64,000 bases of DNA from Sva-07 sp963752815 (GCA_963752815.1 CAVVZI010000007.1:102980-166979); one strand, 5' to 3'; shown: positions 46,201 through 55,700, counted from the stretch's first letter. A program made the numbers and translations. The notes: generated from the letters alone by a model not told the origin.

Positions 46201-46785
46201 TCACCGGTCGGCGGACGTGACGGCTTCGATCTGCTTGGTGATGTAGTTCGTGATCGACTGCTCGGCGGCATCGCATTTCGCCTGGGCAGACGTCGTGAAG
46301 CCCGACACCGACTCGACGGCGGCGATCTTGGCATTGCCTTCCCAGTCGGTGGCCTGCAGGCGGCTGAGGTTGTCCTTCAGCCCGTTGCGCAATCCGGTGA
46401 AGTGCCGGGTGACGACGGGGATCAGCGATTCGAGGGCGCTGGTGTCGACGTCGACGTAGTCGACGGTCTCCGGGCTCGGCGGCGTGATCGCCTTCGAGTC
46501 GATCTGGATGGTGATCGCCGAGCCACCGAGCGAGGCAGCGATGTTCGAGGTCGAGGTGCGCACTGCGTCGGCCATCGCACCCATGTCGGTGTTCAGCTTG
46601 TTGGCGAAGTCGGCGGCGACCTTGCCGCTGTCGGTCTTGAAGGCGACGGCGTTCGGGCCGAAGAAGCGCACGGCCACGACGTCGTTGACGAGTGCGACCA
46701 GCTCGCCGTGCATCGTGTCGAAAATTCCTTGCGCCTGCGTGCCGTATCCACGAACGCTGGCCGGATCAACCCTGATTACTGTCAT
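46201..46785 (-). CDS. Tandem WXG100-like protein (ESX-type substrate)
   Basis: 194 residues. The start is ATG at 46785 (MTVIRVDPASVRGYG) with GGAGAG just upstream; an in-frame start further up would add a non-conserved stretch. Two helix-turn-helix hairpins follow each other. The first has FFG in the turn (VRFFGPNAVAFKTD, about residue 42) and the helix continuation DFANKLNTDMGAMADAV; the second has a true WxG (TDWEGNAKIAAVE, about residue 147). A short Pro-rich linker (ITPPSPETVDYVDVD) joins them. WXG100 proteins are normally about 100 residues and dimerise, so this looks like a fused pair. First gene of the leftward group leading to the RHS toxin. Confidence 0.75.
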   Translation of the reverse strand: MTVIRVDPASVRGYGTQAQGIFDTMHGELVALVNDVVAVRFFGPNAVAFKTDSGKVAADFANKLNTDMGAMADAVRTSTSNIAASLGGSAITIQIDSKAITPPSPETVDYVDVDTSALESLIPVVTRHFTGLRNGLKDNLSRLQATDWEGNAKIAAVESVSGFTTSAQAKCDAAEQSITNYITKQIEAVTSADR

Positions 46786-46890
46786 GTCTCTCTCCGAATC
46801 TCGACGGTGCCCGGCGATCACCGGACTGGGTTCGAAGCTAACCAAGAGCCCTGGATCCGACACCGGGGACGACTCCCCACAGCCCCGTTC

Positions 46891-46980
46891 GCTCGGTTCG
46901 TTTTGGTTCGTTTTGGCCCCGGCCCCGAACGAACCGAGGTCCTCAGGTTCGTTTTGGCCCCGGGCCCGAACGAACCGAGC
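46891..46980. repeat. REP-like palindromic element, family A (two copies, one with internal duplication)
   Basis: Two units near 46891-46936 and 46945-46980 contain GGTTCGTTTTGGCCCCGG and end GAACGAACCGAG. The first carries an extra GGTTCGTTTT, a 10-base internal duplication. The element ends 4 bases before the LOG-family stop on the leftward strand, like the other family A sites. It separates the LOG gene from the WXG-RHS group, whose promoter must lie in the remaining 105 bases. Confidence 0.8.
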
Positions 46981-46983
46981 GCC

Positions 46984-48099
46984 TCAGGTCGGCAGCGGCG
47001 GATGGGCTGCGAGGAACGACATCGTCTCCTCCGCCGTGTCGGCGGCGCCGATCAGATCGGCGTACGGCAGATCACCGGCGAGCGAGCGCAGCAGGGGTTC
47101 GGCCGGCATCGTGTGGCGCCAGAACTCGGCGTCGAGGAAGACCATCGGACTGAGGGCGCTGAACAGTCGGTAGTGGTTCTGCGTGGCGTCCTGGAACACC
47201 TCCTGCACCGTCCCGGCTGAACCGGGAGCGAACACGACTCCCCGCGTGGCGAGAGCCAGCAGGCCGTCCTCGCGGATCGAGTTGGCGAAGTACTTGGCGA
47301 TGTGCGTGGCGAACTGGTTGGTGGGCTCGTGACCGTAGAACCACGTGGGCACCGCCAGGCTCGCGGCGCCGTCGGGGAATGCGTCACGGACCGACCGACC
47401 CGCGGTGAGGTACGCCTCGGACTCCTCGAAGTCGGTGGCCACCGCCAAGAGTCGCAGCGCGGTGTCGAGGGCGTCGTCGCTGGCCGGGGCCAGCCACGCG
47501 CCGAGGTTGGCGGCCTCCATCGCGCCGGGACCGCCACCGGTCGCCACGTGCCATCCGGCGCGGGCCATCGACCGGCCGAGCTCGGCGACCTCGCGGTACA
47601 TCGCGTCGGTGCGCAGCAAGCCGTGGCCTCCCATCACCGCGACGACGTCGGAATACGCCCGCAGGTGCTCCTCGAGGGCGTCGTCCACGGCGTGGTCGTG
47701 AAGGCGCCGGGCGAGCGCGTCGAGGATCGACGGCGACGTGCCCACCGGTGCCCGACTGGCCCAGCGGTAGATCCGCATGTCGAGCGATTCGTCGAACGAC
47801 CCGGGCACGTCCGGTTCCCACCCCGCCAGCAGTTCATCCGATGTGTACAGCCGTGAGCGGTAGGCGTCGAACGGGAGCCCGGGCAGGTCCGGGAACACGA
47901 CGCCGCCCCTGTCGATCACGTGATGCAGCGTGGCGGGCGAGAGATCGACGCCGAGGAACGTCGCGCCGAGGCACGACACCGACGCGATCAACTCCCCCTC
48001 GCCGGTGAGGTCGATGTCCTGCACGACCACCCCGTCGAGCGAACGATGTTCCGCCACGTACCGCCGCAGTTCGTCGAGATCGTGCAGTTCGACGGCCAT
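46984..48099 (-). CDS. LOG-family (lysine decarboxylase-like) protein
   Basis: 371 residues, cytoplasmic. The Rossmann-like core shows VVAVMGGHGLLRTDAMYREV, HVATGGGPGAMEAANLGAWL and the nucleotide loop VFAPGSAGTVQEVFQDA, corresponding to the PGGxGTxxE motif of cytokinin-activating LOG phosphoribohydrolases. It is about twice the length of plant-type LOG: about 130 extra N-terminal residues (VVVQDIDLTGEG) have an unknown role. The likely reaction is hydrolysis of a nucleoside 5'-monophosphate or derivative to base and ribose 5-phosphate, but this long subgroup is not characterised to my knowledge. Same direction as uvrB, 75 bases downstream of it. Confidence 0.8.
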   Translation of the reverse strand: MAVELHDLDELRRYVAEHRSLDGVVVQDIDLTGEGELIASVSCLGATFLGVDLSPATLHHVIDRGGVVFPDLPGLPFDAYRSRLYTSDELLAGWEPDVPGSFDESLDMRIYRWASRAPVGTSPSILDALARRLHDHAVDDALEEHLRAYSDVVAVMGGHGLLRTDAMYREVAELGRSMARAGWHVATGGGPGAMEAANLGAWLAPASDDALDTALRLLAVATDFEESEAYLTAGRSVRDAFPDGAASLAVPTWFYGHEPTNQFATHIAKYFANSIREDGLLALATRGVVFAPGSAGTVQEVFQDATQNHYRLFSALSPMVFLDAEFWRHTMPAEPLLRSLAGDLPYADLIGAADTAEETMSFLAAHPPLPT

Positions 48100-48124
48100 G
48101 CGGTGGTCATCCTCGCGCGCCGCG

Positions 48125-48165
48125 GGACCAGACCCCCTGGCGCGCGCACTTGCGCGAGGTGGTCC
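48125..48165 (-). terminator. Stem-loop downstream of uvrB
   Basis: GGACCA and TGGTCC form the base and CGCGCA/TGCGCG an inner stem in the 75-base gap after the uvrB stop and before the LOG-family gene. The pairing is interrupted and lacks a U-run, so this is a weak terminator candidate. Confidence 0.35.
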
Positions 48166-48174
48166 GGTCGGGAG

Positions 48175-50313
48175 CTACTCGGCGTCGCGGATCTCGCGGC
48201 GAAGGTCGTTGATCTCGTCGCGCAGGCGGGCGGCGTACTCGAACTTCAGCGCCGCGGACGCCTCGTGCATCTCCTCCTCGAGGGTCTGCACGAGCCGGGC
48301 CAGTTCCTGCTGCGGCAGCGACTTGAGATCGCGCTGCACCTTGTCGCGCTCGCGCTGTCGGCGCTTGTCCTTGCCGGGGTAGGGCGCCGTGCCGTCGGGA
48401 CGCAACAGCGACAGGATGTCGCCGACCGCCTTGCGGATCGTCTGCGGGTCGATGCCGTGCTCGGTGTTGTACGCCACCTGCACCGTGCGACGCCGGTTCG
48501 TCTCGCCGATCGCCTTCTCCATCGAGTCGGTCACCTTGTCGGCGTACATCACCACCTGGCCGGCCACGTTGCGGGCGGCCCGGCCGATCATCTGGATCAG
48601 CGACGTCTCCGAGCGCAGGAAGCCCTCCTTGTCGGCGTCGAGGATGCACACCAGCGACACCTCCGGCAGGTCGAGACCCTCGCGGAGCAGGTTGATGCCG
48701 ACCAGCACGTCGAAGTCGCCGAGACGCAGGCCGCGCAGGATCTCGATGCGTTGGATCGTGTCGATGTTGCTGTGCAGGTACCGCACGCGCAGGCCCTGTT
48801 CGAGCAGGTAGTCGGTGAGGTCCTCGGCCATCTTCTTGGTGAGCGTGGTCACCAGCACGCGCTCGCCGTTGACGATGCGACCCTTGACCAGCTCCATCAG
48901 GTCGTCGATCTGGCCCTTGGTGGGCTTGACGATGACCTCGGGATCGATCAGGCCGGTCGGGCGCACGATCTGTTCGACGACGTTCGACGACACCCGCAGC
49001 TCGTAGGCCGACGGCGTGGCCGACAGGAACACCGCCTGGTTCACCCGTTCGAGCACCTCTTCGAACGTGAGGGGCCGGTTGTCGCGTGCCGACGGGAGGC
49101 GGAACCCGTGGTCGACGAGCATGTCCTTGCGGCTGCGGTCGCCGGCGAACTGGCCGTGCAGCTGCGGCACGGCGACGTGGCTCTCGTCGATGACGAGCAG
49201 ATAGTCGTCGGGGAAGTAGTCGAGCAGGGTGAACGGAGGCTCGCCGTAGCTCCGACCGTCGATGTGCATCGAGTAGTTCTCGATGCCGTTGCAGTAGCCG
49301 AGCTCGCCCATCATCTCGAGGTCGTACGAGGTGCGCATCCGGAGGCGCTGCGCCTCGAGCAGCTTGTCGTTCTCCTCGAACTCCTTCAGGCGCACCTGGA
49401 GTTCGGCCTCGATCTTGCCCATCGCCACGGCCATCCGCTCGTTGCCGGTGACGTAGTGCGTGGCGGGGAACACGTGGGCCCGCTGCATCTCGCTCAGCTG
49501 CTCGCCGGTCAGCGGGTCGATCGTGGTGATGCGGTCGATCGTGTCGCCGAACATCTCGATGCGCAGCACCGACTCCTCGTAGGCCGGGTGGACCTCGATC
49601 GTGTCGCCGCGCACGCGGAAGTTGCCGCGGCCGAGCGTCATGTCGTTGCGGTCGTACTGCATGTCGACGAGCCGGCGCAGGATGTTGCGCATGTCGTAGT
49701 CGATGCCGACGTTGAGGTCGAGCAGGTTCCCCCGGTACTCCTCGGGGTTGCCCATGCCGTAGATGCACGACACCGACGCCACGACGATCACGTCGCGCCG
49801 AGTGAGCAGCGCCGCCGTGGTCGAGTGGCGCAACCGGTCGATCTCGTCGTTGATCGACGAGTCCTTCTCGATGTAGGTGTCGCTCGACGGGATGTACGCC
49901 TCGGGCTGGTAGTAGTCGTAGTAGCTGACGAAGTACTCGACCCGGTTGTTCGGGAAGAACTCGCGCATCTCCTGGGCGAGCTGCGCGGCGAGCGATTTGT
50001 TCGGCGCGAGGATCAGCGTGGGCCGCTGCGTCTTCTCGATCGTCCAGGCGATGGTGGCCGACTTGCCGGACCCGGTGATGCCGAGCAGGGTCTGGAAGCG
50101 CTCGCCCCCGTCGATTCCGGCGGCCAACGCCTCGATCGCCGCCGGCTGGTCGCCGGCCGGCGCGAAGTCGGACACGACGCGGAACACCTCGTCGTCCTTG
50201 GCCGCGTAGTTGCTGAACGGCTTGGCCGCGATGAGCAACTCCTCGGGCGAAACCGCCGGCGACGGCTCGGCCTCGGTCCCGGTTTCGGCGTCGGTGTCCA
50301 CGGTGTTCGTCAT
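48175..50313 (-). CDS. uvrB: UvrABC excinuclease subunit B
   Basis: 712 residues, intact. Damage-verification helicase of nucleotide excision repair, delivered by UvrA and then recruiting UvrC. Visible parts are Walker A TLLGITGSGKSATIA, the beta-hairpin region YYDYYQPEAYIPSSDTYIEK, helicase motif II DESHVAVPQ, motif III FLSATPSAYEL, motif V GINLLREGLDLPEVSLVCI, motif VI QMIGRAARNVAG, and a C-terminal UVR motif (ALKFEYAARLRDEIND) for UvrC binding. The first 25 residues form an unconserved acidic tail. A LexA box lies 33 bases upstream, shared with the divergent helicase gene. Confidence 0.98.
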   Translation of the reverse strand: MTNTVDTDAETGTEAEPSPAVSPEELLIAAKPFSNYAAKDDEVFRVVSDFAPAGDQPAAIEALAAGIDGGERFQTLLGITGSGKSATIAWTIEKTQRPTLILAPNKSLAAQLAQEMREFFPNNRVEYFVSYYDYYQPEAYIPSSDTYIEKDSSINDEIDRLRHSTTAALLTRRDVIVVASVSCIYGMGNPEEYRGNLLDLNVGIDYDMRNILRRLVDMQYDRNDMTLGRGNFRVRGDTIEVHPAYEESVLRIEMFGDTIDRITTIDPLTGEQLSEMQRAHVFPATHYVTGNERMAVAMGKIEAELQVRLKEFEENDKLLEAQRLRMRTSYDLEMMGELGYCNGIENYSMHIDGRSYGEPPFTLLDYFPDDYLLVIDESHVAVPQLHGQFAGDRSRKDMLVDHGFRLPSARDNRPLTFEEVLERVNQAVFLSATPSAYELRVSSNVVEQIVRPTGLIDPEVIVKPTKGQIDDLMELVKGRIVNGERVLVTTLTKKMAEDLTDYLLEQGLRVRYLHSNIDTIQRIEILRGLRLGDFDVLVGINLLREGLDLPEVSLVCILDADKEGFLRSETSLIQMIGRAARNVAGQVVMYADKVTDSMEKAIGETNRRRTVQVAYNTEHGIDPQTIRKAVGDILSLLRPDGTAPYPGKDKRRQRERDKVQRDLKSLPQQELARLVQTLEEEMHEASAALKFEYAARLRDEINDLRREIRDAE

Positions 50314-50345
50314 CCCCCAGATGCTACCCGAGGGGTGTGACAGGA

Positions 50346-50357
50346 GAACACGTGTTC
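50346..50357. promoter_or_regulatory. LexA/SOS box GAACACGTGTTC between divergent uvrB and helicase genes
   Basis: A perfect palindromic match to the Gram-positive LexA consensus GAAC-N4-GTTC. It is 33 bases from the uvrB start and about 90 bases from the start of the UvrD-like gene, so one site can control both. With the same box at uvrA, two loci here appear to be SOS-regulated, while uvrC has no such site. Confidence 0.82.
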
Positions 50358-50446
50358 GCCCTCCGCCCCAGCGGGCGGGCCGGACGTCGCTGGCGGGTGG
50401 GCCGGGCTGGATCCGGCGGGGCGGGGAAGGGGCGTACCATGACCGG

Positions 50447-52364
50447 GTGGATGGCGTCGTGGATCCCGCGATCGATGCGGATGCGCTGCTCGACGACCTC
50501 GACGCCGATCAGCGTCGGGCCGTCACCGTCGAATCGCGCCTCGTTGCGGTGATCGCCGGCGCCGGATCGGGCAAGACCCGGGTGCTCACCCGTCGCGTCG
50601 CCTACCGCATCGAGACCGGTTCCGCCGACGCCCGGCACACGCTGGTGCTCACCTTCACCCGCGAGGCCGCCGGTGAACTCCGCCGCCGGCTCAACCGGTC
50701 GGGCATCCGCGAGCACGTCGAGGCCGGCACGTTCCACTCGGTGATGCTCGGCGTCCTCAAGCAGCGCTGGACCGACACCGACCGCCGCCCGAAGACGATC
50801 GTGGCCGATCGCCGCCGACTCGTCGGCGACTCGATCGACGCCGGCGCCCGCCGCAGCCTCGATCACTTCCTCGCCGAGATCAACTGGGCGACGGCACGCG
50901 GCATCGGCCCGACGCAGTACGCCGCCGCCGCGCGGCGATCGCAGCGCCGACCCGCGCCCGGCGTCGAGACGTGCGCGGCCGCGTTCGCCGCGTACGAGAC
51001 GCTCAAGCGGCGCCGGGGCGTCATCGACTTCGACGACGTGCTGTCGCACACGATCCGCGAACTGGAGTACTCCACCGACTTCGCCGACTCGCTGCGCTGG
51101 CGCTTCCGCCATGTGCTCGTCGACGAGGCGCAGGACCTCAACCCGCTCCAGCACCGGCTGGTCGACATGCTCCGCGCCGGTCGCGACGACCTGTTCCTCG
51201 TCGGCGATCCGTCGCAGGCGATCTACGGGTTCAACGGCGCCGATCCGACGCTGCTCGTCGACGTGGAGACCCGCTTCCCCGGCGTCGAGATCATCCGGCT
51301 GCCGATGAACCACCGCTGCACGCCGCAGATCGTCGCACGCCGGGCTGCACGTGCTCGCCGCCAGCGAACAGCCGACGTCGCTCGTGTCGAGCCGTCCCGA
51401 CGGCCCGGCGGTCGTCGAGATCGAACCGACCGACGAGGTCGACGAGGCGCGCCGGATCGCGCAGTTCGTCGCCGCGGGTGACCCCACGCTCGTACGCACC
51501 GGCGAGGTCGGCGTGCTCGTGCGCACGAACGTCCAGGTCGGCCCGATCGTCGATGCGCTCAGGCGGCGGGCATCCCGGTCCGCCGCAGCGCGAACGCCGC
51601 GGGCTCGCCGATGCAGGCCGTGATCCGCCAGGTCGCCGCGCTCGGATCGGCGTCGCAGCTGCGGGCCTGGGCCCACGACACGCTCGACGCGCCGAGCCTC
51701 GACGAGCTGCCACGGTGAGCGACATCGAACATCGGATGGCCGGCTGCCATCCTCGAGTTCCTGCCGCGACTCGCCGCTCGGCGACGGTGCCGGGTTCCGG
51801 GCCTGGGTGGCGACGACGAACCCGTTCGACGACGGCAGCGCCGGCGGCGTCGAGGTGCTGACGTTCCACGCGTCGAAGGGTCGGGAGTGGCACACGGTGA
51901 TCCTGGCCGGCGTCGAGACGAGCCTCGTGCCGCACAAGTCGGCGACGACCGCCGGCGGGCGCGCAGGAGGAGGGACGGCTGCTCTACGTCGCCATGACGC
52001 GGGCCACCGATCGTCTCGTCGTCTCGCACGCCCAGCGACGCGCCGGCTACGCCCGAACGCCGAGCCCGTTCCTCGCCGGCCTCGCGACCGGCGAGCCCGA
52101 GCCCGCTCCCCCGCCGGCTCGACATCGTCGCGCCCGGGTCGACCCGGTGCTCGCGCTCCTCACCGACTGGCGCGAGAACTGGGCCCGCCAGCTCGACGTC
52201 CTCCCGACCGAGTTGTGCACCGATCGCGACCTCGCGGCGATCGCCCGCCATCGACCGACGACCGCCGAGGAACTCGCCGACGTCACGTCGTTCGGGCCGA
52301 TCACCGCCGAACGCATCGCCGGCCAGATCGCCCCGATGCTCGCGTCGATTCGTCGGACGACTGA
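50447..52364 (+). CDS. UvrD/PcrA/Rep-family superfamily 1 DNA helicase (several frameshifts)
   Basis: About 640 residues. Motifs in order: Q motif LDADQRRAV, Walker A VIAGAGSGKTRVLTRRVAYR, motif Ia VLTFTREAAGELRRRL, motif II VLVDEAQDLN, motif III VGDPSQAIYGFNGA, motif IV LPMNHRCTPQIV, motif V VEVLTFHASKGREWHTVILA and motif VI EEGRLLYVAMTRATDRL. A C-terminal HRDC-like segment (ELADVTSFGPITAERIAGQI) ends the protein. The GTG start at 50447 precedes DPAIDADALLDDLDADQ. Frame breaks occur near 51345, 51575, 51715-51770 and 51965, and possibly at the end, so the stop position is approximate. The short helicase with an HRDC-like tail resembles actinobacterial UvrD2-type proteins. It shares a LexA box with uvrB. 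Confidence 0.85.
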
Positions 52365-52379
52365 CGCCGGGTCGAACGC

Positions 52380-53182
52380 TCATCCGACCTCGTCGGCCGA
52401 GCCGATCGTCACAGAGTCGAGGTCGACGATGACCGGGGCGTGGTCGCTCGGGGACTTGCCCTTGCGGGCGTTGCGATCGATGACGCACCACGTCGCCTCG
52501 CTCGGCGACCGACGCCGAACACATCAGCAGGTCGATGCGCAGGCCGCGACCCTGGTGGAAGTCGCCCGCCCGGTAGTCCCACCACGAGTAGACACGATCC
52601 TCGTCGTGCATCGCGCGGAACACGTCGCTCAGGCCCCAGGCTCGAGCGCGGCGAGGCGATCGCGTTCGGGCTGGCTCACGTGCGTCGCACCGACGAACTT
52701 GGCCGGGTCGTACACGTCGCGATCGTCGGGGGCGATGTTGAAGTCGCCACCGACGAGCACGGCGGCCGACGGTTCGGTGTCGGCGTCGAGGTGGGCGACG
52801 AGTCGATCGAGCCAGACGAGCTTGTACGTGTAGTGCGGGTCGTCGAGCGTCCGGCCGTTGGGCACGTACACGCTGCTGACTCGAACGCCGCCACACGTGG
52901 CCGTGATGATCCGGGCATCGGGATCGGGCTCGACACCGCCGGCGAAGTTGACGACGACGTCGTCGATGCCGACCTTCGACAGGATGGCGACACCGTTCCA
53001 CTGGCCCTGCCCGTAGTGGGCGCTCTCGTAGCCGAGCGCTCGAACGACAGCGTCGGGAACGCGTCGTCGGCGAGCTTGGTCTCCTGCAGCATCACCACGT
53101 CGGGCGCGACCTCGGTGAGCCATTCCTCCACCCGCTCCTGACGAGCGCGCAACGAGTTGACGTTCCAGGTGGCGAACCGCAC
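52380..53182 (-). CDS. xthA: Exodeoxyribonuclease III / AP endonuclease (frameshifts)
   Basis: About 267 residues, the usual ExoIII length. Recognisable parts: start GTG with RFATWNVNSLRARQERVEEW, catalytic Glu in VVMLQETKLADDAFP, YESAHYGQGQWNGVAILSK, VSSVYVPNGRTLDDPHYTYK, metal site VGGDFNIAPDDRDVYDP, GLSDVFRAMHDEDRVYSWWD, LRIDLLMCS, and the catalytic SDHAPVIVDL. It repairs abasic sites and trims 3' ends in base-excision repair. Frame breaks near 53050, 52640 and 52510 are restored by single-base edits. The start is 1 base after the stop of the upstream RNA-binding gene, so they form an operon. Convergent with the helicase. Confidence 0.88.
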
Positions 53183-53183
53183 G

Positions 53184-54907
53184 TCAGGCGGCGCTTCGGG
53201 ATCGGCGGCCGGGGACTTCGACCCGGCCGTCGCCTTGCTGGGCGGAAGACTTCCTGGGCGCCGCCTTCCGGGCAGGCGATTTCTGGGCGGGCGATTTCTG
53301 GGCCGGGGCCTTCTTCGGCCGCCGCCTTCGCGCCGGCGCCTGCTTGGCCGGCGCCTTCTTGGCCGGGGCGCTCTTGGCCGCGGCCTTCTTCGCCGGAGCC
53401 TTGTCGGTCCTGGTCGGCTCGGCGCTCGTCTGCTCCGGGCTCGTCGCTGCTGGCTCGTCGGCGGCCGCCGCCTGCTCGACCGGAGCGTCCGCCGCCGGAG
53501 CGTTCACCGCGGGGCGTTCGTTGCCGGGGCGTTCGTCGCGTCCTCCGCGCGCGAAGCCTTCGTGGCCGGCGACTTCGTGGCCGCTGCCTTCTTGGCGGGC
53601 GCCTTCGTCGCGGCGGCCTTCTTCGCCGGAGCCTCGCCCGGCGCGGCCTTCGCCCCGACGCCGTCTTGGCGGGCGCCTTCGCGGCTGCCTGTTCGCCTGG
53701 CACCGGGCCGCGGTGGCCTTCTTCGCCGCCTGCGGTCTTCGCCGCGGCCTTCCTCGATGACGGCTTCGCGCCGGCGTCGGCGCCGGCTCCTCCGCGGTCG
53801 CGGCGAGCGCAGTCGGCGAACTCCGGTGCCGGTGCGACGACGCTCTTGCTCGATGGACGGAGCGGCGGCATCGGACTCCGGCGCGGCCTTCCGCCCACGC
53901 CGCGGCGACCGGACCTGGGCGCTCGACCGGATCGGCGACCGCGGATCGGTGTCGACCGGCGCGTGCTCGGCCATGTCGGGCAGCGCACAGTCGATGCTGC
54001 GGCGAGCGGCGGCGAAGCTGACGACGACGACGGTGACGGCCTCGCCGATCTGCATCACCTTGCGGGCACTCGTCGGCGGCGGGTCGGACATCAGCCGCAA
54101 CGGGATGTAGCCGCGCACGCCGTCGGTGCCGATCGCGATGTACGCGCCGTGCGACGAATACGTCTCGACGATGCCGTTGACGCTCGTGCCGATCGGATGG
54201 TGCTCGACGAACTCGAGGAACGGCATCAACTCGTTGACCACGTCACCGGCACGAGGCGCCGGCGGCGGCGCGACGTTCGGCTGCGGCGCCGACCGTCCGC
54301 TGCCCGACGCAGCCGACACGCTTCGAGCCGACCGGGCGGCGGAGACTTCGGAACGGGCATCGGCTCGTTGGCGAGCGGGCTCCCGCTGCCGACGGCGACG
54401 ACCCCGATCGGCGTCACCGCGCTTCGGCTCCGCCTCGCGAGCTGCGCTCCCTGCGTGACCTTGCGACTGACGGGTCCACGCACCGGCGAACGGTTGACGA
54501 ACACCCAACCGACGTGCGGGACGGGCTTGCCGCCGATGAGCCGGCCCTCGTCGAAGAGCCAGTCGTAGTCGGCGTGGAATTCCTGGAACGAGTCGTTCGA
54601 CAGGATCGAAGCGTTCGCCTTCTGGGCGATCGACAGCACGAACGCGTCGCCTCGGCCGATCGCTCCGGCCGGCGGCGCGACGAGTTCGTTGTTCGAGATG
54701 CCGGCCTCGAACTCGGCCACTTCCTTCTTGTCGATGCGATGACCGAAGGTCGCATCGACCACGACGGTGATCGCCGCGTCGGGGTGCTCCTCCATGAAGC
54801 TCGCCACCGCCTCGCTCAGCTGGGCAAGGCTCGGCAGCGACCGTCCTTCGGTCGCGATGTTCGAGCCGTCGACCACGACGTGGCTCGGCCCATTCTTCGG
54901 ATGTCAT
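53184..54907 (-). CDS. NYN/PIN-type ribonuclease domain fused to S1 domain and Ala/Lys-rich tail (frameshifts)
   Basis: About 570 residues over several frame breaks. The N-terminal NYN (Zc3h12a-like PIN) domain has its acidic residues in VVDGSNIATEGRS, ITVVVDATFGHR and GRGDAFVLSIAQKANASILS with FQEFHADYDWLF. A linker precedes an S1 RNA-binding domain (GIVETYSSHGAYIAIGTDGV with GYIPLRLMSD). The C-terminal 150 or so residues are an Ala/Lys/Pro-rich histone H1-like tail (KKAPAKQAP type repeats). This suggests an RNA-processing enzyme with a nucleic-acid-binding tail. The start is uncertain: ATG at 54907 with an early indel, or GTG at 54876. It ends 1 base before xthA. Confidence 0.7.
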
Positions 54908-55041
54908 TCAGTTTCTCGTTCCTGATCGTTGGAGCGGCCCCTCTGCTGATGCCAGCACGGTTCGGCCACGACGAGCAGGTTTGCGACGTCGAGGCGACAC
55001 CTGGAGGGGTCCGCTGGCGACCCATCGTAGGCTCGCCGGTC

Positions 55042-55700
55042 ATGATCCGAGCAGTTCTCTGGGATTTCGGCGGCGTCATCCTCACCAGCCCGTTCGAAGC
55101 GTTCGCACGTTACGAGCACGAGCACGGCCTCCCGACGCGGGTTCATCCGGTCGGTCAACGCGACCGATCCCGACGACAACGCGTGGGCCCATCTCGAGCG
55201 CAACGACATCGGACCGGCCGACTTCGACACCCGGTTCGCGAGTCGAGTCGGCGGCGCTCGGACATCGCATCGCCGGCGCCGACGTGCTCGCGCTGCTGTC
55301 GGGCGAGGTGCGCCCGGAGATGGTCGTCGCACTCGATCGCGGTCAAGGCCGCCGGCTACGCGACGGCCTGTCTCACGAACAACGTCGTCGGCGGCGATCC
55401 CCGCCCGGACGTCGCCGACGTGATGGCTCGGTTCGATCAGATCGTCGAGTCGAGCAAGGTCGGTGTGCGCAAACCCGAGCCGCGCTTCTACGAGATCGCC
55501 TGCGAGTTGCTCGCCGTCGAGCCCGGCCGAGTGCGTGTTCCTCGACGACCTCGGCATCAACCTCAAGCCCGCCGCGGCGATGGGCATGACCACCATCAAG
55601 GTCGCTCGACGCCGACCAGGCCATCACCGACCTGGAATCCGTGCTCGGACTCGACACTCCGATAGCGAGCGAGAAGCCGCCCAGTCGGCGATCGCTCATC
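55042..55700 (+). CDS. HAD-superfamily hydrolase (frameshifted, end uncertain)
   Basis: About 215 residues. Motif I is AVLWDFGGVILTSPFEAFA (nucleophile and acid Asp), motif II CLTNNVVGG, motif III VGVRKPEPRFYEIACELL and motif IV ECVFLDDLGINLKPAAAMGM. This pattern belongs to the epoxide hydrolase N-terminal/YihX-like branch, which includes sugar-phosphate and small-molecule phosphatases. Frame breaks near 55140, 55240, 55340, 55530 and 55605 need repair, and the stop is not clear; coding similarity fades after LESVLGLDTPIASE near 55670. It converges on kgd. Confidence 0.7.

Noticed and set aside
46984..48099. Lysine or ornithine decarboxylase annotation for the LOG-like gene
   Set aside because: The nucleotide-type loop and GGGPGAMEA motif match LOG phosphoribohydrolases; the 'lysine decarboxylase' label for this family is historical.
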